This document shows positions 58,121 through 64,000 of a stretch of DNA of 64,000 nt, one piece after another. Source of the DNA: Ephemerocybe angulata (taxonomy: Eukaryota > Basidiomycota > Agaricomycetes > Agaricales > Psathyrellaceae); NCBI GenBank assembly GCA_013368325.1, contig JAACJK010000164.1, positions 1,426,001 through 1,490,000 on the forward strand. Direction: 5' to 3'. The notes under the pieces are model-generated. The model was not told the origin of the DNA, did no database searches, and worked only from the letters and a program-made list of their open reading frames with translations. Numbering within the stretch: the stretch's first letter is position 1; each line of letters opens with the position of its first letter. The position numbers and the translations under genes were made by a program.

Positions 58121-59148
58121 TCAATACGAAACCACCGATTTAAGGCAATAGTACGGGATCAAGTTGATTAGGACATCGGTTGTTGTGATAGTCGATCCTG
58201 GACGCTTTAAGCACGCATACGAAAGCGACAATGACTGAGTACTGAAGGCTCACCCTGACCATGATACTCATACGTTGAGCCTTACCGACAACCCCACTGG
58301 ACTTTTTGGGGCCAATAGAATGTTCGTAAGAATATCGAACTTGATCTCTAGAGGATATGTTTCAAGGTGAGATAGATAACAGCATGAACGGGGGTAAGTT
58401 TCTTACTTCTGAAGGTACACGCTCCCAGAAGGAAGGGATAATTCAAAATCTTGGCGCTTATCGTCGGGTCTTGCCATGCGGAGAGTTCTTTCATCTCCTA
58501 AACTGACACCGAGTATCCAACTCCCGCTAGCGGATATATTGTCTACGTGAGGAAGAATTTCTCCGTGCGATGCAAGGTGCAACAGGTGAGTTTGGACGTC
58601 CCGGCTAGGACATAGAGCATAAAGGCGCTCAAGGACTGGAGGGAGACCAGGAAATTGATCCACTGGCCAAGAAGTCAAATGCATTTCTCGATAGTGGTGG
58701 ATAACGCCGTCGTAATGGCCCTGCCGCAATAGATTAAAAACGTTGACTAGCGAGCGAATATCGACTGTACTTCGTGGAAGTCGTACAAATCGTCCGAGGC
58801 GAACAAATGCTGTAAGTCGTCGGTTTCGGGCACAGAGGGGCGATTCTTTGCCCTGAGCCTCCGCATTTTAACGGAATCCATAGAATCGAGGCGATGCAGA
58901 GCCGAAGATAGAAGAATTCTCTGTTCGTGATTTGAGAAGTATGAGGGCCAGAAAGTGAAAAACGTGGCAATGTCTTCGGGAATGTCCTTCGAAGCAGAGG
59001 GACCAGTAAACGTGGTGAAATTGTGTTTGTGGAACGTGTGATTCGCAGTCCGGTGTGGCAGGGCATACCGCATTGCATTCTGATGAGCAGTGTGGCATAG
59101 GTGTCGCGGTGCAAGGCGAGTCGTGGTCGTTCTGAGGTGGATAATCAT
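58121..59148 (-). CDS. ALKBH7-like AlkB dioxygenase, probably mitochondrial
   Basis: The N-terminus from the ATG at 59148 (MIIHLRTTTTRLAPRHLCHT) is basic and acid-free, fitting a mitochondrial import signal. FTGPSASKDIPEDIATFFTF and DLYDFHE follow, then GHYDGVIHHYREMHLTSWPV. The core has HVDNISASGSWILGVSLGDE (HxD ligands), RTLRM, LSLPSGSVYLQ, then VRYSYEHSI (third ligand His) and QRMSIMVR with the terminal Arg that binds 2-oxoglutarate. This arrangement matches ALKBH7, a mitochondrial AlkB homologue tied to programmed necrosis and fatty-acid metabolism in animals. The last exon is uncertain: splicing at 58.25 kb gives a stop at 58121-58123, but read-through also stays open for about 35 codons. 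Confidence 0.75.
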
Positions 59149-59309
59149 GGTGATGGTTCGTTCCAAGTGTCTGAAAGTGGCTGTGTAGGCGTCTCCCGGA
59201 AGAAGCGGGGAAAACGGGGCCGGAGCGTCTCCTTCTCCCGCTCCGCTTCTTGCACCGTGCCCACAAGTTCTTCTTCATCGACCTCGGTCTGGTTCACGTC
59301 TGATGTTGG

Positions 59310-60723
59310 ATGAGCGCACAAGTCAGCCCCCCTGAAGATTCGCAAACTCAGCCTGATGGATCGTTTCTGTGTGAGTTCTCCGCTCCGAATGCGAGAGTAC
59401 TGTCCTCCTGGCTGATTGATCCCAGTCACCACAGAAGGTCTATCGGAATCCGTAAACAATTTCAACGCGGCATGTGCCCGTACATTGACCAGAGGTCTAG
59501 CCCTGTACTTCTCTCGCCCTGTTCGCCTCTTTAGACCAGCAAAAGGTTCGGGGTTTGACATCCTCGTGTTCCCCGCTCAGAGGCGCTTACCACAATTCAG
59601 TTACGGGCTGGCAGTTCTTAAAGAATGTGGCGCAACAGCAAGGGGCACTGCTCACCCCTACATACCTCCTACAGCTCTGTAGATCGCAGGGGGTCTGTTT
59701 CTTCACTGTCCATCATGGGTGGTTCTCTGATCGCCTGCCTCTCTAGGTCTGGGTTGTGCCAAAGCATTTCTTACCACCCATGGTATTGAATGCAGCGTTG
59801 GGAACAGTTTTATGGACGTCCTATGGTGAAGCTTACTCCGTCTTGACACCTAGCACCGGTCACAATTCTGTAACAACGGCTGCACTGGCCGGAGCTTGTG
59901 CAGGTGGATGCCAGGCTTTGCTGGCTGCGCCCGCCGAGAATGTGCGGCTCGTGCTCGAGGGAGGATCAGGCGGTCATGCGACTTGGGCATGTGTGTGGAA
60001 AGAAGTCTTTCAAAGCCGTATACAACCATCGAACAGCACGACGCGGCAACAGATTCAAGAAATACGGGAGCTTCGTACATGGCTGAAAGACGTCGGTGAA
60101 ATGGCTGGACGGGGATGGGATGGCTGGCGTTGGGGATGTGCTAAGGATATGTGCGGTTCGTGGAAGGTCCACTCTCCCCCGTGTGTCATGATATTAATTG
60201 ACTCTTTGCCACAGCTTTTGCAGCATTCTTCGCCATCTTTGAGATAACTCGACGGGCAAGCTCCCAATTGAAGAGGAACGCTCAAGAAATATGCGACCAG
60301 TCCAGTATGAGAAGTAGATTGAGGAATGTTCCCAAGATAGTGAATGCTATCGCTTTAATTGGTGGCGGAGTACGTACGATTGAAGTATGGGCTTTGAAAA
60401 CTGAGCTCACCTTCGAGTAGGTTCTCGCTGGGCTCATTTACGAAGCCGTTTCTCAGCCTTGGGACAGGGTTCGGCGTATAATCTACGTTTATCGTCTAGA
60501 ACACCCTGAGCTGCAGCGAAGCGTTCCCGGAATCGTAGCAGATGCAGTGCGGAAGGAGGGTTTGTTGACTTTGGTTCGCGACCCTGCAGCTGTGGGGACA
60601 CTCCTAGCAACTCCTCACCCGTCACCTTCATGGATTTCTAACCTCGCAAGAACTTTGGCTCGTGTTGGGCCATGGGGCGTTGGATTTTTGGTGTGGGAAG
60701 CCTATGGGCCTGGGCTTGGGTAA
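59310..60723 (+). CDS. Mitochondrial carrier family protein (divergent)
   Basis: Spliced start MSAQVSPPEDSQTQPDGSFL, then SESVNNFNAACARTLTRGLA, LYFSRPVRLFRPAKVTGWQF, PKHFLPPMVLNAALGTVLW. The second repeat has AALAGACAGGCQALLAAPAE with the P-x-E-x-x-R signature (PAENVR), and GWRWGCAKDMCGFAAFFAIF resembles the helix 4 region. The third has GGGVLAGLIYEAVSQPWDRV with P-W-D-x-x-R. The end is LVWEAYGPGLG with stop at 60721-60723. Signatures are weaker than in classical carriers and the first repeat lacks a clear PxD/E motif, so this is a divergent SLC25-like protein. Substrate unknown. About six exons. Divergent from the ALKBH7-like gene (start codons 161 bp apart). Confidence 0.75.
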
Positions 60724-60965
60724 TAGTACTATGTTAAGAGTGGGCTTTAAAACTAATTGAAACAGTGACCTCGTTACTCCAGTGTAATGGTTCCTTGGAA
60801 AGTCGGGAGGCAATGATCCTTCCTAATCTTCGAATCTTCCAGATTATTAGTTGAATTACGTAAGCGCTTTAATGAGTTCGCTTTGCTTTGCTTTCGACCT
60901 GCCTTCATCGCACCTGTAATACCGTGCCCCCCAACATCTAGATAAGCTATCGTATCCTCCTCGAT

Positions 60966-62421
60966 ATGCCTCGTTGCACTCGTAAAGGCTGTGGCAAGGA
61001 GTTTGAAGCGGACCAGGCGGCGGATGTCTGCACATTTCATCCTGGGGCACCGGTAAGAGCCACCCGTTTCGTTTGGGGCGATCGCGATGTAAGGAAGCTG
61101 ATACAAACGTTCCAGGTTTTCCACGAGGGCCTCAAGTCATGGTCTTGCTGCCAGGAATTCAACAAGCCTGTGATGGAGTTTGACGAGTTCATGAAGATTC
61201 CGGTTCGATCTCCCCCCAGGTCGTTGATGCGGAGAGTTCTCATCCTGTATCCTTTTTAGGGATGCACTGAGACAGATGCACACTCTAGCGCTGCCCCCGA
61301 GCCTCAGGCTCCAGTTGAAACCGATGCTACCAAGGCCAATATTTCTTCATCACGCAAAAGCGACGGAAAAGAGGTCTTTTCGTTTGGAGGCGCAGGGCGG
61401 ACAAGTGCGACCCCCAAGAACGCTGTCCTCGACGCGTCCTTAGCTAACGGACCGGCGCCAGTAGTGGAAGACGAAGACGATCTCTCCATCCCCGTCGCGG
61501 CATGCACTACATGCAGGCGCAAGGGCTGTGGTGTGTCTTTCGTTAGTGACGAGGTTAACCGGATCGGGGATGGAGAGGGGACTGTTTGCATCTACCATCC
61601 ATTAGCAGTACGTCTACCTTCCCCGCTTGACGCTTTCGGCTATGTGCTCATGCTCTTAATAGCCGATTTTCAGGGAAGGAAGCAAGGTACTTCACCCTTG
61701 ATCATTCTCTTCGCGTAAAGTCCCTCTCATACGAGTTTGGTTAAGGGATACTTGTGCTGCAAACCTCGGGTCCTAGAATTTGACGAGTTTTTGAAAATCA
61801 AAGGATGCAAGACTGGGCGTCATTGCTTCGTACCCAAGAAGAAGGACGTCAAGGTATGACATCTGCGTTTCACTTCGAGAGTAATGGATTGAAGGTGGCT
61901 GATCCAACCCAGGTGGACGAGCTTGTAGAATGTCGCATCGACCACTATCAGACCCTCGAGAAGGTCCAGGTCTCCGTATTCGCTAAGAAGGTCGACAAGG
62001 AGAAGAGCACTGTTCAGTTCGAAAGCGATGAGGTATACAATTGTCTGTCACAAATGATGCTATCTCACTCACAAGTCGTTGGTAGATTAAGCTGGATTTG
62101 CTGCTCCCTGATTCCAAACGGTTCACTCGCATTGTCAAGTTATTTGGGCCCATAGATCCTTCGAGGTCCTCGTTTTCGATTCTAGGGACGAAGGTGCGAT
62201 ATATCTACACAATTATCTATGCAATGAGGGGTGATTAAATGGTACACTAGGTTGAGTTATCCTTGCAAAAGACGGACAACAGAAGTTGGACAGTCTTGGA
62301 AAAGACAGATCGTGATCTAGGAGGGGTCAGTCTAACCTTCGGCGTAAGTGGTAGGACAGGGACTGTTGGAGGGAAAGAAATTATTCTAGACGAGTCTAAT
62401 AAAGTAAGGCCTGGCCCGTAG
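60966..62421 (+). CDS. CHORD-CS domain protein (CHORDC1/RAR1-related HSP90 partner)
   Basis: Two CHORD zinc domains and a C-terminal CS (p23-like) domain. CHORD1: [47 protein letters not shown]. Linker rich in Ala/Ser/Thr with KEVFSFGGAGRTSA. CHORD2: CRRKGCGVSF, CIYHPLAPIFREGSKGYLCC, RVLEFDEFLKIKGCKTGRHC. CS: CRIDHYQTLEKVQVSVFAKK, LDLLLPDSKRFTRIVKLFG, VELSLQKTDNRSWTVLEK, ending ESNKVRPGP with stop at 62419-62421. Each CHORD is split by short introns. Family members bind HSP90 and act in co-chaperone or signalling roles. Convergent with mitochondrial IF-2, 40 bp between stop codons. Confidence 0.92.
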
Positions 62422-62461
62422 TCGACACCTAATGAAAGCATCGGCGAATCAGTTGAGAATA

Positions 62462-64000
62462 TCAAAGAAGACCAGGCCTTTCGATCTTCTCGAGAACCTG
62501 GATAAGATCACCCTCGCGAAGGTCTGAAAAGTCGGTAAGGCTAAGACCACACTCCGTCCCCTTGCGCGCTTCCGTAACATCCTTCTTGAGATGCCTCATG
62601 GTTTCCAGGGTACCTATAGCATAATTATAGCATAATTTAGACGATATCACTAGATGAAAGGGTGTAACAACGCACCTTCATGCACAGTTTTGCCTTCCCG
62701 TACCACCTTGGCGTGCTTTGATTTATCGAGGAGCCCGTTGGTGACCCTGCACCCGGCAATCTTCTTGATAGACTTGTCCTTCATGTGGTAATCAAAGATT
62801 TGGAGGACGCCGGCTTCTCCTATCACCTTGGTCTCGATGATAGGTGGGAGCATAGCTCGTACTCGATCACGAACGTCATCCATGAGCTTGTAAATGATTT
62901 TGGATTCAGAAATGGGGACACCATTTTGGGCCGCCAACGCCTGGATAGATCGAGGGACACCGACTGAAAAGGCGACAATGGTCGCTGAGAAGCAAAGTGA
63001 CTCAGTGAATAAAGGAGGGAATGCAGAGGGAATGAGGGTCTCACCATTTGCAGTCTTAGCCAGCATCACGTCCGTTTCCGTAACGTCACCTACTCCCGTT
63101 TGTAAAACCTTGCTAATGGCCACCTTGTTTCCAATGTCCTGGAGGGCGCCTTCTGCAGCTTCAGCGCTCCCACTGACATCCGCTTTTATGATAAGCCTCA
63201 ATTGCTTTGGCCCGGAAGGTTCTTCAGTTGCCGAAGGCTGATTCCTAGTAATCGGGCGTGCACGGCCCTTGGTCCTCGCAGCTTCCAAAGCCTCTTTCTC
63301 TCGTATCTCCCGCTCCACCTTCCTCGTTTCGTTGATTGCGTCCACGTCAGCGAGGCAAGCCTCTATTTCGCTTTGTCGAATACGATTCGTAAGAGCCTTT
63401 TTGACATTAGACTCTGAACCCTCGATAACATTATCGCCAGCTTTCGGCAGGGTCTTCCATCCCGAAACAGTCACAGCCATCCCTGGTGTTGCAGCTTTCA
63501 CTGCTGCTCCGGTGGAATCCGCCATGATTCGAACCTTTGCGTAATTCGATCCGCTGACAATATGGGCGCCGGGTTTCAAAGTACCCCTCAAAACGAGAGC
63601 AGTGGCAATGAACCTTTGAGAAAAAAAGGTTAGATTTAGTTCTCTCGTGAAGAGAAAGATTCCATTTTTACACACCCTAACCCTTTCTGAACTCGAGATT
63701 CAAGGATTTCTCCAAAAGCGAAACCTTCTTGCTCCGCCCGTAGGTCCTGCATCTCTGCCATAGCTGAAAGGGTCTCGACGAGGTCGGGTAGGCCCTGCCC
63801 TGTGAGGCCCGAAACGTGAACGGCAGGAATGTCACCACCGTATGACTCCAGCTGAATCCCCTCTGCCATCAGCGCCTTCTCCACAGCTCCCTGAAAGTTA
63901 CATTAACGGGCAGCCCTTCTGACCTTACGGCCAAAGACTTACCACATCAGCCCCAGGCTTGTCCACCTTATTGATTGCGACGACCAAGCCGACAGTATCC
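62462..64000 (-). CDS. IFM1: Mitochondrial translation initiation factor IF-2, 3' part
   Basis: The gene enters from the right edge; the N-terminus and most of the G-domain are missing. The first residues seen are DTVGLVVAINKVDKPGADV with the G4 NKxD motif. Then MEKALMAEGIQLESYGGDIP and VHVSGLTGQGLPDLVETLS (G5 SxL). Domain II is RFIATALVLRGTLKPGAHIV and VRIMADSTGAAVKAATPGMA. Domain III follows SGPKQLRLIIKADVSGSAEA and EGALQDI. Domain IV includes VLQIFDYHMKDKSIKKIAGC and RVTNGLLDKSKHAKVVREGK, ending LREGDLIQVLEKIERPGLL with stop at 62462-62464. It delivers initiator tRNA to the mitochondrial small subunit as a GTPase. Short GT-AG introns throughout. Confidence 0.94.

Noticed and set aside
59145..59561. 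Minus-strand frame of 138 codons between the ALKBH7-like and carrier genes
   Set aside because: It overlaps the plus-strand carrier exon (SESVNNFNAACARTLTRGLA), which is better supported by splicing into conserved blocks.

Overview
The window is a gene-dense stretch of a basidiomycete nuclear genome, most likely an agaricomycete; the order cannot be told from sequence alone. The grounds are genes broken by many 45-70 nt GT-AG introns, very small exons, and protein families typical of the group (Zn2Cys6 regulator, Mss51, Img2, fungal GOGAT, Lst8, fungal M13 peptidase). I rebuilt gene models by hand from reading frames, splice signals and family conservation. Exon edges are firm where conserved residues cross the junction and tentative elsewhere.

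Layout, left to right. 0-0.3 kb: 5' end of an Argonaute gene leaving the left edge (minus). 1.8-3.4 kb: PLP synthase PDX1/SNZ. 3.6-4.0: mitoribosomal mL49 (IMG2). 4.2-4.6: small hypothetical. 6.1-7.8: AlkB dioxygenase with a GRF zinc finger. 7.9-9.5: M24 Xaa-Pro peptidase-like gene with a reading-frame break. 9.8-10.3: hypothetical. 10.4-12.3: MFS transporter. 12.5-14.4: ORC5. 14.7-17.3: long-chain acyl-CoA synthetase. 17.9-18.9: penta-EF-hand protein. 21.1-22.5: HAD hydrolase. 22.7-23.1: QCR10-like. 23.3-24.4: NOP16. 24.9-27.8: Zn2Cys6 regulator. 29.8-31.4: two tandem zinc-ribbon paralogues. 32.4-33.5: YPT1/RAB1. 34.1-38.1: a complete second Argonaute. 38.4-41.8: M13 metallopeptidase. 41.8-42.5: HIS3. 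42.7-44.3: MSS51. 44.5-51.4: glutamate synthase GLT1. 54.5-56.0: LST8. 56.0-57.5: unrecognised spliced gene. 58.1-59.1: ALKBH7-like. 59.3-60.7: mitochondrial carrier. 61.0-62.4: CHORD-CS protein. 62.5-64.0: mitochondrial IF-2, leaving the right edge.

Most genes are housekeeping and unrelated to each other. Loose themes are mitochondrial function (mL49, QCR10, MSS51, ALKBH7-like, carrier, IF-2), nitrogen and amino-acid metabolism (GLT1, HIS3, PDX1), TOR and Rab signalling (LST8, YPT1), and RNA silencing (two Argonautes 34 kb apart in opposite orientation that share the position and phase of their first introns). No CRISPR array, intact transposon or convincing tRNA was seen.

The most notable observations concern splicing. 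HIS3 seems to need an AT-AC intron to restore its metal-binding Glu. The complete Argonaute appears to contain a 3-nt exon, and an 8-nt exon carrying its fourth catalytic Asp. Exons of 13-23 nt recur in at least four other genes. Separately, the M24 peptidase gene has a one-base frame break before its last two metal ligands.
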